The position numbers and the translations under genes were made by a program. Below, piece by piece: positions 8,344 to 16,316 of a stretch of 59,766 bases of DNA. Under the pieces are notes generated by a model that saw only the letters and a list, made by a program, of their open reading frames with translations, searched no databases and was not told where the DNA came from. Each line of letters opens with the position of its first letter. Position 1 is the stretch's first letter. This DNA comes from Albidovulum sediminicola (GTDB lineage Bacteria; Pseudomonadota; Alphaproteobacteria; Rhodobacterales; Rhodobacteraceae): NCBI RefSeq assembly GCF_025751575.1, contig NZ_JAOWLA010000020.1, positions 1 to 59,766 of the forward strand, written 5' to 3'.

Positions 8344-9294
8344 TCAGAACACCGGCTTGGTGAAGTCGCCCATGTTGTCCTGGGTGATCTTCGGCGTATC
8401 GAAGTAGTTCAGGAACGGAACATCCTTGCCCTCAAGAACGTCGATCGCGGTTTGCAGGGCAGCCTCGGCGTCATCCACCGGCGACTGATAGATCGAGCCC
8501 CAGTATTCGCCGCGCTCCATCGCCTCGTAGCCGACGGCAAAGTTGGTGGCGCCGACAAAGATGATGCCTTCGCGACCGGCCGCCTTGGCGGCGTTCAGCG
8601 CGCCGACACCCATGTTGTCGTCGCCGGCATAGACGCCGTCGATCTTGTCATACTTCACAAGGAAAGCTTCCATGACCTTCTGCGACTTCTCGCGGTTCCA
8701 GTCGCCCGGCTGGGTCTCCACCAGCGTCACGTTCGGGCAAACCTCGGGCAGCCGGTCCTCGAAGCCCTTCGCGCGTTCGATCGCGGTGGTGTAGCCGGGC
8801 TGGCCGGAGATCTGAAGGATCTGGGCGGTATCGGCGATGCCCATGGCCTTGAACTTGTCGCACATGATTTCGGCCGAACGCGAGCCCTGGGTGATGTTGT
8901 CGGGACCCGAGAAGGACTTGACGAAATCAAAGCCGGCTTCGGCGATGTTCGAGTTGGTCACGATGACCGGAATGCCGGCCTGGTGCGCCTTGCGCACGGC
9001 GGGGATCACTGCCTCGCCGTTGGTCGGCCAGATGATGATGGCATTGACGCCCTGCTGGATCAGGTCTTCGACCTGGGCGATCTGGCGGGCCACGTCGCCG
9101 CCCGCATCCAACACGACGGCTTCGACATTGGCATTGGCGCCGGCTGCGGCGATGAAGGCCTTTTCGTAGGTCGTTTGGTAGCTGTCCACACCGACGTTGT
9201 TCTGCGTGATGCCGATCTTCATGGTGTCGGCCGACGCGGTTCCAGCCAGAGCCAACACAGCCGCGGATGCTGCCAGGCTATTGCGAAGCTTCAT
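8344..9294 (-). CDS. CUT2-type sugar ABC transporter, periplasmic binding protein
   Basis: This 316-residue protein has a Sec signal peptide (MKLRNSLAASAAVLALAGTASA, cleavage before DTMKIGI), so I place the start at 9294, where GGGAGGATACCCAA precedes the ATG; the open frame to 9456 would bury the signal. The mature protein has the Peripla_BP_4 fold: ITQNNVGVDSYQTTYEKAF, IQQGVNAIIIWPTNGEAVIPAV, hinge segments VIVTNSNIAEAG and DGVYAGDDNMGVGALNAA, and a C-terminal TPKITQDNMGDF. It delivers a sugar-like ligand to the permeases; the ligand cannot be named. It is the first gene of the leftward operon and is followed by a stabilising-type hairpin. Confidence 0.9.
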   Translation of the reverse strand: MKLRNSLAASAAVLALAGTASADTMKIGITQNNVGVDSYQTTYEKAFIAAAGANANVEAVVLDAGGDVARQIAQVEDLIQQGVNAIIIWPTNGEAVIPAVRKAHQAGIPVIVTNSNIAEAGFDFVKSFSGPDNITQGSRSAEIMCDKFKAMGIADTAQILQISGQPGYTTAIERAKGFEDRLPEVCPNVTLVETQPGDWNREKSQKVMEAFLVKYDKIDGVYAGDDNMGVGALNAAKAAGREGIIFVGATNFAVGYEAMERGEYWGSIYQSPVDDAEAALQTAIDVLEGKDVPFLNYFDTPKITQDNMGDFTKPVF

Positions 9295-9422
9295 TTGGGT
9301 ATCCTCCCGGATGATGTCGATAGTTGTTTCTATCCCAGGCGCCCCTCCCGGACGCCGGCCATCACTCGGCATTCCGAGCGATTGGCTGGCAGATTGGCGA
9401 ACTTTCTCCGGCAATGACGCGG

Positions 9423-9470
9423 TAAATATTTCCATTTTGGATATTATTTTTATCAAAACGGATATTTTTG
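9423..9470. promoter_or_regulatory. AT-rich divergent promoter/operator region with repeated GGATATT
   Basis: The 222-base gap between the divergent operons contains an AT-rich island unlike its GC-rich surroundings. GGATATT occurs at 9439-9445 and again at 9460-9466, exactly 21 bases apart (two helical turns), and an inverted AATATTTCC copy lies at 9426-9434. Such phased repeats are typical of operator sites. The likely binder is the HTH-containing protein encoded at 9517. I cannot assign the -35/-10 boxes confidently. Confidence 0.5.
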
Positions 9471-9516
9471 CGATACGACTTGACCATCACCTTGGACATT
9501 TTCGGAGGATGGTTTC

Positions 9517-11346
9517 GTGACCGAGGCCAACCCACACAGACCGGGCAGCCCGACAAGCCCGCGAACGCGCCACACAGCAAAAAGCACCAACGCCAAAATG
9601 AACGCCATGGGAAGACATAGTCAAAGCAGCCCGGTTTCGCCACAGGCGCAGACCGAGATGCTCGAGATTCTGTCTTTTGTGAACGAATTCAGCGACGAGT
9701 TGGAAAGTGCGCTGGATATCATCGCGCCCAACGCGCCTCTGCGCATGGCGCTGCACCTGCTGGAGGGGCATTTCGAGGGCAAGACCGTCACGCCGACCTC
9801 TTTGATCAGCGCGAGCCGCGCCCCCTATGCGACCGCAAATCGGCGTATGAAAGAGATGGTCGAGGATGGCCTGATCGAACTGCGCCCGCGGACCAGGACC
9901 GGCAAGACCTTTTCGATGCATCCCAGCGAAAAGCTTCTGTCTCAATGGGTTCAGCTTTCCAGCCGGTTGCGCCGTCTTTCGGAAAGCCGATTCGGAGGGC
10001 AGACCAGCCCGCAGGGCACCCGTGACTACTATTTCGGCGGCAGCTATGCGGCGGCGCAATCCATCCCGCCGCTGCGCGTGCGCAAGGACCCGCTGAAGGT
10101 GCCAGGCGGTATCCGTGTCCTGGTGCATGGCGATCCCACCTTCATGGTGATGGAAAATCTCAAGCGGCAGTTCGAACAGGTCGTCGGCACCGAGATCAGC
10201 CAGCGCGCCTTTTCGATCGACCGGCTGCGCGAAGAGGCGCTGCGCAATGCTAAACGCGAGGTCAGCCGCTACGACATCGTCGCAGTGGACCTTCCCTGGA
10301 TTGGCGAGTTTGCCGACAAGGGTGTGCTGATGCCGCTGGATCAGGTCATGGACCTGGCGCGGCTCGACCCGGCCGATTTCCATACGGCGGGCTGGAAGGC
10401 GGCGCATTGGGATGGCCGCGCCTATGGCGTGCCCGCCCAGACCACGCCCGAGTTGCTGTTCTATCGCCGCGACATGTTCGCCGAAGCCGGGCTGGAGCCA
10501 CCCGCCACGACCGACGACCTGTTGCACGCCGCAAGGGTCCTTCACAATCCGCGCCGCGGCCAGCATGGCATCGCCTGGAACGCCGCGCGGGGGACCGCGC
10601 TTGGCCATACGGTGTTGATGACCCTCGCCGATTTCGGTCAGCCGATCCTCGATCTGCCCAGGATCGCCGGCGGTTTCGACACCGATCATCTGGCCACGGG
10701 GGCCTACCGGGCGACGATCGACACCGAAGCCGGTCTGCAAGCGGCAGAGTTCCTCATGGAACTTCTGAAGTATTCGCCGCCCGACATTCTGTCGATGTCC
10801 TGGTACGAGCGGATCCGGCCCTATGCCGCGGGCACTATCGCGATGGCCTATGGCTACACCCTGCTGGCGCCGTATTTCGAGTTGGACGAAAGCTCTCCCG
10901 CCCATGGGCAGACGGGCTACCTGCCGCACCCTGCGGGGCCCGGCGCCAGCCCGGTTGCGCCGGTTGGCGGCTACGTCATGGGCATACCGGCAAATCTGTC
11001 GCCCGACCGGATACCCGCCGCGGTCGAGGCGCTGACCGTCTTCACCTCGCCCGAGGCACAGAAGCTTTACGTGCAGAACGGAAGCCGGACCAATCCGCGC
11101 TATTCCGTCGGCGCCGATCCGGAGGTGCGCCGGATGTCGTCGATCTTCGAGGCTGTCGACGGAATGTCCTGGCGCGACGAGTTGCAGTTCTGGCCCCGCC
11201 CGCCCGTGCCCGAGATCTGCGGCATCATCCAGATCTGCGGCGAGGAATTCCACGACATGCTGCGCGGGATCACATCCCCGCGCGAAGCTTTGCGCAAGGC
11301 CCAGGACCGGGCCGACGCGCTGATACCACCCAACAGGACACCGTAA
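9517..11346 (+). CDS. Winged-helix DNA-binding domain fused to a cytoplasmic SBP_bac_1 (MalE-type) domain; probable regulator of the cluster
   Basis: This 609-residue protein starts at GTG 9517 with GGAGGA seven bases upstream. Residues 1-70 are polar, with no signal peptide. Residues about 72-134 read as a winged-helix domain: a helix at LRMALHLLEGHF, a likely recognition helix at ASRAPYATANRRMKEMVEDGL, and a wing at IELRPRTRTGKTFSMHP. Residues about 197-605 are a full family-1 extracellular solute-binding domain: RYDIVAVDLPWIGEFADKG, LMPLDQVMDL, WDGRAYGVPAQTTPELLFYR, EALTVFTSPEAQKLYVQNG. With a DNA-binding head and no export signal, it is best read as a one-component regulator using a binding-protein fold to sense the imported ligand or a metabolite. 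It is the first gene of the rightward operon, 16 bases before an SDR gene, so it could autoregulate. Confidence 0.8.
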   Translation: MTEANPHRPGSPTSPRTRHTAKSTNAKMNAMGRHSQSSPVSPQAQTEMLEILSFVNEFSDELESALDIIAPNAPLRMALHLLEGHFEGKTVTPTSLISASRAPYATANRRMKEMVEDGLIELRPRTRTGKTFSMHPSEKLLSQWVQLSSRLRRLSESRFGGQTSPQGTRDYYFGGSYAAAQSIPPLRVRKDPLKVPGGIRVLVHGDPTFMVMENLKRQFEQVVGTEISQRAFSIDRLREEALRNAKREVSRYDIVAVDLPWIGEFADKGVLMPLDQVMDLARLDPADFHTAGWKAAHWDGRAYGVPAQTTPELLFYRRDMFAEAGLEPPATTDDLLHAARVLHNPRRGQHGIAWNAARGTALGHTVLMTLADFGQPILDLPRIAGGFDTDHLATGAYRATIDTEAGLQAAEFLMELLKYSPPDILSMSWYERIRPYAAGTIAMAYGYTLLAPYFELDESSPAHGQTGYLPHPAGPGASPVAPVGGYVMGIPANLSPDRIPAAVEALTVFTSPEAQKLYVQNGSRTNPRYSVGADPEVRRMSSIFEAVDGMSWRDELQFWPRPPVPEICGIIQICGEEFHDMLRGITSPREALRKAQDRADALIPPNRTP

Positions 11347-11362
11347 TACCGAGGAGGAAGAC

Positions 11363-12172
11363 ATGGACCCCAATCGTCTGACAGGTAAGAATATTCTGAT
11401 CACCGGCGCCGGTCGCGGCATGGGTGCGGCCAATGCCGAGGCCTTCGCGGCGCAAGGCGCCAATGTCTGTCTTGGGGACCTTGATCTGGACGAGGCGCAA
11501 AAGGTCGCCGACCGCATCAACGCCGCGGGCAACGGCAAGGCGATCGCCGTCCGCATGGATGTGACGAAGCGTGAGGACAATGCCGTCGCGGTGGCGGCCA
11601 CGGTCGCGGCCTTCGGGTCGGTCAACGTAGGTCTTTTCAATGCGGGCCTGAACAAACCCCGGTTCTTCATGGATATCGACGAAGACAACTGGGACATGAT
11701 CATGAACGTCAACACCAAGGCGATGTGGCTGGGCATGCAGGAGACCGCCCGCCAGATGATCGCCCAGGGCCCGATGGAGGATCATCCCTACAAGCTGATC
11801 AACGTGGGCTCCATCGCTTCGCGCAAGCCGCTGGTGGACGTGACCGTCTACTGCACCTCGAAATACGGCTGTCTGGCGCTAACCCATTGCGGCGCGGTCG
11901 GCCTGGCCGAGCACAACATCACCGTCAACGGCTACGCGCCGGGCGTCGTTGTCACCCCGCTCTGGGAGCAGCTCGACAAGGATCTGGTCGATATCGGCTT
12001 CAAGCAACGCGAAGGCCAAGCCTATGACGACATCGTCCGCGACGCGCTTCAGATCAAGCGCGTGTCCTACCCCAAGGACATCGTCGGCACCGCGTCCTTC
12101 CTTGCCAGCGATGACAGCGACTACATGACCGGTCAGATGATCCACATCGACGGGGGCTGGTGCATCCAGTAG
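11363..12172 (+). CDS. SDR-family oxidoreductase (polyol/sugar dehydrogenase type), paralogue of 7475-8263
   Basis: This 269-residue SDR has TGAGRGMG as nucleotide-binding motif (about 14-21), LGDLDLDEA after beta-2, the catalytic Ser in VGSIASRKP, Tyr/Lys in TVYCTSKYG and a C-terminal YMTGQMIHIDGGW. The usual NNAG is FNAG (LFNAGLNKP); the sister enzyme reads FNNAG in the same position. GAGGAGG precedes the ATG. It parallels the SDR in the transporter operon in details such as NWDMIMNVN and GMQETARQMIAQG. The pair may act on two stereoisomers or successive carbons of the same substrate. Confidence 0.87.
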   Translation: MDPNRLTGKNILITGAGRGMGAANAEAFAAQGANVCLGDLDLDEAQKVADRINAAGNGKAIAVRMDVTKREDNAVAVAATVAAFGSVNVGLFNAGLNKPRFFMDIDEDNWDMIMNVNTKAMWLGMQETARQMIAQGPMEDHPYKLINVGSIASRKPLVDVTVYCTSKYGCLALTHCGAVGLAEHNITVNGYAPGVVVTPLWEQLDKDLVDIGFKQREGQAYDDIVRDALQIKRVSYPKDIVGTASFLASDDSDYMTGQMIHIDGGWCIQ

Positions 12173-12239
12173 CACGCCCCTTTCCCGCAGAAATTCAACC
12201 TTTGAACGGGTGCAACTTGCGCACCCGAAGGAGATACGC

Positions 12240-13538
12240 ATGTCCCGCGCCCTGATGCCCAACCTGCTGACGCCCAAGGATCTGGAACCCAACTGGGAAT
12301 GGCGTGACCGCCTGCCCGCATGGGGCCACACCTCGGTCGATTTCGAACGCCGCATCGACCACGACCGCCTGCGCCGCTACCGGTTGGCGCGCACGCGGCA
12401 GGCCCTTCAGAACTCGCACGCGGGCACTCTGCTGCTCTTCGATGTCAACAACATCCGCTACGTGTCGGCGACCAAGATCGGCGAATGGGAACGGGACAAG
12501 ATGTGCCGTTTCTGCCTGCTGACCGGGGATGACAGCCCCTATGTCTGGGACTTCGGCTCTGCCGCGATGCATCACAAGCGGTATTCGGACTGGCTGGAGC
12601 CGGACCATTGCCTTGCCGGTGTGGTCGGCATGCGCGGCACGATCCCGCCCGAATTCGGCCTGATGAAGAAATACGCCAAACAGATCGCCGGCCTGATCCG
12701 TGACGCGGGCATGGGCGACATGCCCGTGGGCGTCGACTATGCCGAAACCGCCATGTTCCACGCGTTGAAGGAAGAAGGCCTGAACATCGTCGATGGCCAG
12801 CAGATCATGCTGGCCGCGCGCGAGATCAAGAACTGGGACGAAATCCAGCTTCTGACGCAGGCCGCCGCCATGGTCGACGGCGTCTACCACATGATTTACG
12901 AGGAGCTGAAACCCGGTGTCCGCGAAAGCGATATCGTGGCGCTGTCGAACAAGATGCTCTACGAGATGGGCAGTGACGATGTCGAGGCGATCAACGCCAT
13001 CTCGGGCGAACGCTGCAACCCGCATCCGCACAACTTCACCGACAGGTTGATCCGCCCCGGCGATCAGGCGTTCTTTGACATCCTTCAAAGCTATCAGGGC
13101 TACCGGACCTGCTATTACCGGACGTTCAACGTGGGCAGGGCAACGCCGGCGCAGAACGATGCCTATGTGAAGGCCCGCGAATGGATCGACGCCTCGATCG
13201 CGATGATCAAGCCGGGCGTGAGCACCGACAAGGTCGCCGCGGTTTGGCCCAAGGCCGAAGAGTTTGGCTTCCCGGACGAAGACTCGGCCTTCGGCCTCCA
13301 ATTCGGCCATGGCCTCGGCCTTGCCCTGCACGAACGTCCCATCATCAGCCGCGCGGTCAGCATGGAACACCCGATGGAGATCCAGACCGGCATGGTCTTT
13401 GCGCTGGAAACCTATTGCCCCGCCGCCGATGGCTATTCTGCCGCCCGGATCGAGGAAGAGGTGGTCGTGACCGAGACCGGCTGCGAGGTGATCTCGCTCT
13501 TCCCGGCCGAGGATCTGCCCATCGCGAACAGGTACTGA
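12240..13538 (+). CDS. M24 (creatinase/aminopeptidase P/DddP-like) family protein with an altered metal site
   Basis: The start is ATG 12240, with AAGGAGA seven bases upstream; a GTG at 12210 is less likely. The 432-residue protein has a creatinase-type N-terminal domain (about 40-185, with LLLFDVNNIRYVSATK) and a pita-bread domain (about 195-425). Of the canonical ligands, Asp280 (FFDIL), His357 (FGHGLGLALHERP), Glu390 (FALETY) and Glu405/407 (RIEEEVVV) are present, but the second Asp of the GY-x-x-D-x-x-RTF motif is Cys291 (GYRTCYYRTF). Relatives hydrolyse prolyl peptides or creatine, or lyse DMSP (DddP), so the reaction is open; in this cluster I would expect a small-molecule hydrolase or lyase. 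The next SDR starts 3 bases after its stop. Confidence 0.8.
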   Translation: MSRALMPNLLTPKDLEPNWEWRDRLPAWGHTSVDFERRIDHDRLRRYRLARTRQALQNSHAGTLLLFDVNNIRYVSATKIGEWERDKMCRFCLLTGDDSPYVWDFGSAAMHHKRYSDWLEPDHCLAGVVGMRGTIPPEFGLMKKYAKQIAGLIRDAGMGDMPVGVDYAETAMFHALKEEGLNIVDGQQIMLAAREIKNWDEIQLLTQAAAMVDGVYHMIYEELKPGVRESDIVALSNKMLYEMGSDDVEAINAISGERCNPHPHNFTDRLIRPGDQAFFDILQSYQGYRTCYYRTFNVGRATPAQNDAYVKAREWIDASIAMIKPGVSTDKVAAVWPKAEEFGFPDEDSAFGLQFGHGLGLALHERPIISRAVSMEHPMEIQTGMVFALETYCPAADGYSAARIEEEVVVTETGCEVISLFPAEDLPIANRY

Positions 13539-13540
13539 CG

Positions 13541-14305
13541 ATGGCAAACCCGTTCGACCTGACCGGCCGCAAGGCCCTGGTCACCGGCGGTGCCACGGGC
13601 ATCGGCGAGGGCATCGCCCTTGCCCTTGCCGAAGCCGGGGCCGACGTGGCGCTGACCTATCGCTCTCACCAGCCCGAGGGGACGCTGAAAGCGATCAGGG
13701 CGATGGGCCGCAAGGCAGCCGCCGTCCAGGTGGATTTCGTCGACATGGACGAGGCCGCCGCCGAGCAGGTGATGCGCTTCGCCTCCGATGCACTGGGCGG
13801 GTTGGACATCCTCGTGAACAATGCCGGCATCATCCACCGCGAGGCTTCGGTGGATATGCCGCTGGCGGACTGGCGGCGGGTGCTGTCCGTCAATCTCGAC
13901 TCGGTCTGGCTGCTGTCTCAGGCCGCCGGGCGTCACATGGTGGCCCAGGGATCGGGCAAGATCGTGATCGTTTCGTCGGTGCTGGGGTCACAGGGGGGGC
14001 TGCGCGTGCCGGCCTACGCCTCAAGCAAGCATGCGGTGGTTGGCCTGACCCGTGCGCTTTGCAACGAATGGGCCGGGCTGGGGATCAACGTGAACGCCAT
14101 CGCGCCCGGCTACACCGCGACCGACAACACCCAGGCGCTCCGGGACGACCCGGACCGGTCCCGCGCACTGCTTGAACGCATCCCGGCTGGTCGTTTCGCC
14201 GAGCCGCGTGAAATCGCCGCCGCCGCCGTGTTCCTTGCTTCCGACGCCGCCGCTTACTGCCATGGCAGCGTCGTAACCGTGGACGGCGGCTGGCTTGCCC
14301 GCTGA
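13541..14305 (+). CDS. SDR-family oxidoreductase (2-deoxy-gluconate/KduD or sugar dehydrogenase type)
   Basis: This is a 254-residue classical SDR: TGGATGIG at about 15-22, ALTYRS after beta-2 (a basic/neutral tail that may allow NADP), NNAGIIHRE, VSSVLGSQGG with the catalytic Ser, PAYASSKHA with Tyr/Lys, and a C-terminal HGSVVTVDGGWLAR. NNAGII and NAIAPGY are typical of KduD-like and sugar 1-dehydrogenase branches. It follows the M24 gene by 3 bases and precedes the KDF dehydrogenase-like gene by 9, in one operon. In a deoxysugar route it could be the first, C1-oxidising dehydrogenase, but that is inference. Confidence 0.87.
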   Translation: MANPFDLTGRKALVTGGATGIGEGIALALAEAGADVALTYRSHQPEGTLKAIRAMGRKAAAVQVDFVDMDEAAAEQVMRFASDALGGLDILVNNAGIIHREASVDMPLADWRRVLSVNLDSVWLLSQAAGRHMVAQGSGKIVIVSSVLGSQGGLRVPAYASSKHAVVGLTRALCNEWAGLGINVNAIAPGYTATDNTQALRDDPDRSRALLERIPAGRFAEPREIAAAAVFLASDAAAYCHGSVVTVDGGWLAR

Positions 14306-14314
14306 GAGGACGAC

Positions 14315-15058
14315 ATGGACCACACACTTCACGGAAAAACCGCCCTTGTGACCGCCGCCGGCAACGGCATCGGACGCGCCTCAGCCGAGGCGCTGGCCCG
14401 GCTTGGGGCGACCGTCATTGCGACGGATATCGACGGGGCGGCGGTCGAAATGGTTGCTGACGGGTCGGGCCGCATCACCGCCCATCGGCTGGATGTGCTT
14501 GACCCCGAGGCGGTCCTGGCGCTGATCGCCGCGCATTCGAAGTTCGACATCCTCGTCAATTGCGCGGGTTGGGTGCATGATGGATCTATCCTCGATTGCG
14601 GTGAGGAGGCCTGGGACCGCTCTTTCGAGCTCAACGCCAAGGCCATGTTCCGGCTGACCAAGGCGGTTTTGCCCGGCATGCTGGCGCAAAGGGCCGGGTC
14701 CATCATCAATATCGCCTCGATCGTCTCCAGCGAGAAAGGCGCGCCGCGCCGCTTTGCCTATGGTGCCTCCAAGGCGGCGATCATCGGCATGACCAAGTCC
14801 ATCGCGGCCGATTTCGTGAAGGAGGGCATTCGCTGCAATGCGATCTGCCCGGGAACGGTTGAAAGCCCCTCATTGAAAGAGCGGCTTGCCGCGACGGGCG
14901 ATTATGACGCCGCGCATGCCGCCTTCACGGCCCGCCAACCGATGGGCCGCCTTGGCAAGCCCGAGGAGATTGCCGAGATGGTCTGCTATCTCGCCGGAGA
15001 CCTGTCGGCTTTCACGACCGGCCAGGCTTTTGCCGTCGATGGCGGATGGTCGATCTGA
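14315..15058 (+). CDS. SDR resembling 2-keto-3-deoxy-L-fuconate dehydrogenase (BDH2/DHRS6 branch)
   Basis: This 247-residue SDR has several branch-specific segments known from bacterial 2-keto-3-deoxy-L-fuconate dehydrogenase and vertebrate BDH2: TAAGNGIG, VIATDIDG (Asp for NAD), VNCAGWVHDGSILDC, SIVSSEKGAPRRFAYGASK with Tyr/Lys, GIRCNAICPGTVESPSL and TGQAFAVDGGWSI. In the L-fucose route this enzyme oxidises C4 of the 2-keto-3-deoxy acid to give the diketo acid cleaved by the FAH-family enzyme encoded at 2913-3776. A GAGAGGA ribosome-binding site precedes the ATG. Its stop overlaps the next gene's start. Confidence 0.87.
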   Translation: MDHTLHGKTALVTAAGNGIGRASAEALARLGATVIATDIDGAAVEMVADGSGRITAHRLDVLDPEAVLALIAAHSKFDILVNCAGWVHDGSILDCGEEAWDRSFELNAKAMFRLTKAVLPGMLAQRAGSIINIASIVSSEKGAPRRFAYGASKAAIIGMTKSIAADFVKEGIRCNAICPGTVESPSLKERLAATGDYDAAHAAFTARQPMGRLGKPEEIAEMVCYLAGDLSAFTTGQAFAVDGGWSI

Positions 15059-16206
15059 TGGGACTGGACCGCGCCGCCTCGATCGACGACCTGCGGCACT
15101 TGGCAAAGCGCCGAATCCCCCGTTTCGCCTTCGACCTTGTCGATGGCGGCGCGGAATCCGAACGCAACCTCAGGCGCAATTCGGAAGCGTTTGAGGAAGT
15201 GGAGCTCACGCCCCGCTACATGGTCGATGTGTCAAAGATCGACACGCGCGCCACCATCTTTGGCCAGACCTTCGACCAACCGTTCGGAATGGCCCCCATC
15301 GGGATGCTCAACGCCTTCTGGCCGGAAGCCGACCTGACGCTGGCGCGTCTTTGCAAGCGCGAGAACATCCCCTATGTGGCCAGTTCCGCGGCCTCCACCA
15401 CGTTGGAGCGCCTGGCCGAGGCCGCCGACGGCAACGGCTGGTTCCAGCTTTACGTCTCAGGCGACGCTGCGGTCACCGAAGGCCTGATCGCGCGGGCCGA
15501 GGCTGCGGGATATCCGATGATGATGGTCACCGCAGACGTCCCCGCCGCGGGCAAGCGTGACCGCGACATCCGCAACCAGCTTAGCGTGCCCTTCCGCATC
15601 ACCCCCGAGGTTCTGGTGCAACTGCTCGCCAATCCGACCTGGACGTTGGCCAGCCTTCAGCACGGGAAGCCCAATATCGCCAACTACGCCGACCTGCTCA
15701 AGGCCGCGACCTCCTACGCCGACGTTCAAAAGACCCTGATCACACCCGGCTTCACCTGGGATCACCTCATGCGCCTGCGGGACCGCTGGCAAGGCCCCCT
15801 GGTGGTCAAGGGCATCTTGCATCCTGACGACGCGGTCAGATGTGCCGAGATCGGCTGCGACGGCATCGTCGTGTCAAACCACGGTGGCCGACAGGTCGCC
15901 TTCGGGCCTCCGACGATCACCGCCCTGCCCCCGATTGCCGCGGCTGTTGGCGGCCGGATGAAGGTTATCATCGACAGCGGCATACGCCGCGGGGCCGACC
16001 TGATGCGTGCCAAAGCGCTCGGCGCCGACTTCGCGTTTGTGGGGCGGGCACTTGCCTATGGCGTCGGAGCCGGGGGAGCCAAGGGCGCGGACCGCGCCAT
16101 GGAAATTCTCAAGCTGGAGCTTCTGCGCGCACTTGGACAACTGGGCGCTCCGTCCTTCGGGGCTGTCGGGCCGTCCGACCTGGCGGGGGCGTCGTCGCCG
16201 GCGTAG
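15058..16206 (+). CDS. FMN-dependent alpha-hydroxy-acid dehydrogenase (L-lactate dehydrogenase-like)
   Basis: This protein of about 382 residues is a full FMN alpha-hydroxy-acid dehydrogenase TIM barrel. Segments: KRRIPRFAFDLVDGGAE (N-term), PFGMAPIGM, VASSAASTTLE, QLYVSGD, VTADVPAAGKRDRDIRN, LVVKGIL (FMN Lys), VVSNHGGRQ with the catalytic His/Arg, and IIDSGIRRGADL plus FVGRALAYG for phosphate binding. After NHGGRQ the usual Leu-Asp is Val-Ala, so the substrate may not be plain lactate. Start chosen at ATG 15058, overlapping the preceding TGA; ATG 15046 is an alternative. Role inferred: oxidising the L-lactate released from the diketo acid to pyruvate. Last gene of the rightward operon. Confidence 0.88.
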   Translation: MGLDRAASIDDLRHLAKRRIPRFAFDLVDGGAESERNLRRNSEAFEEVELTPRYMVDVSKIDTRATIFGQTFDQPFGMAPIGMLNAFWPEADLTLARLCKRENIPYVASSAASTTLERLAEAADGNGWFQLYVSGDAAVTEGLIARAEAAGYPMMMVTADVPAAGKRDRDIRNQLSVPFRITPEVLVQLLANPTWTLASLQHGKPNIANYADLLKAATSYADVQKTLITPGFTWDHLMRLRDRWQGPLVVKGILHPDDAVRCAEIGCDGIVVSNHGGRQVAFGPPTITALPPIAAAVGGRMKVIIDSGIRRGADLMRAKALGADFAFVGRALAYGVGAGGAKGADRAMEILKLELLRALGQLGAPSFGAVGPSDLAGASSPA

Positions 16207-16236
16207 GGACCTGCTTATTTCGTTTCCTTGAGTGCA

Positions 16237-16316
16237 GTCAGGCGAATTCGAAATCGCTTCGGCTTGGCCAGTGACACTACCCATTAGCTCGCAAGGTCGT
16301 GTCAGGCCAATTCGAA
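16237..16316. repeat. Pair of near-identical 16-base direct repeats
   Basis: GTCAGGCGAATTCGAA (16237-16252) recurs as GTCAGGCCAATTCGAA (16301-16316), differing at one base and spaced 64 bases apart. Multiple repeats of this kind occur at IS21-type transposon ends, and an istB remnant lies at 2451-2712, so an IS21 end is possible but not shown. The 274-base interval 16207-16480 holds no gene that I see. Confidence 0.45.

Noticed and set aside
9295-9456. N-terminal extension of the sugar-binding protein
   Set aside because: It would bury the signal peptide; the ATG at 9294 has a good ribosome-binding site and a canonical Sec signal follows.
9487-11736. 749-residue open frame antisense to the HTH-SBP gene
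   Set aside because: No recognisable domain and it crosses two well-supported genes.
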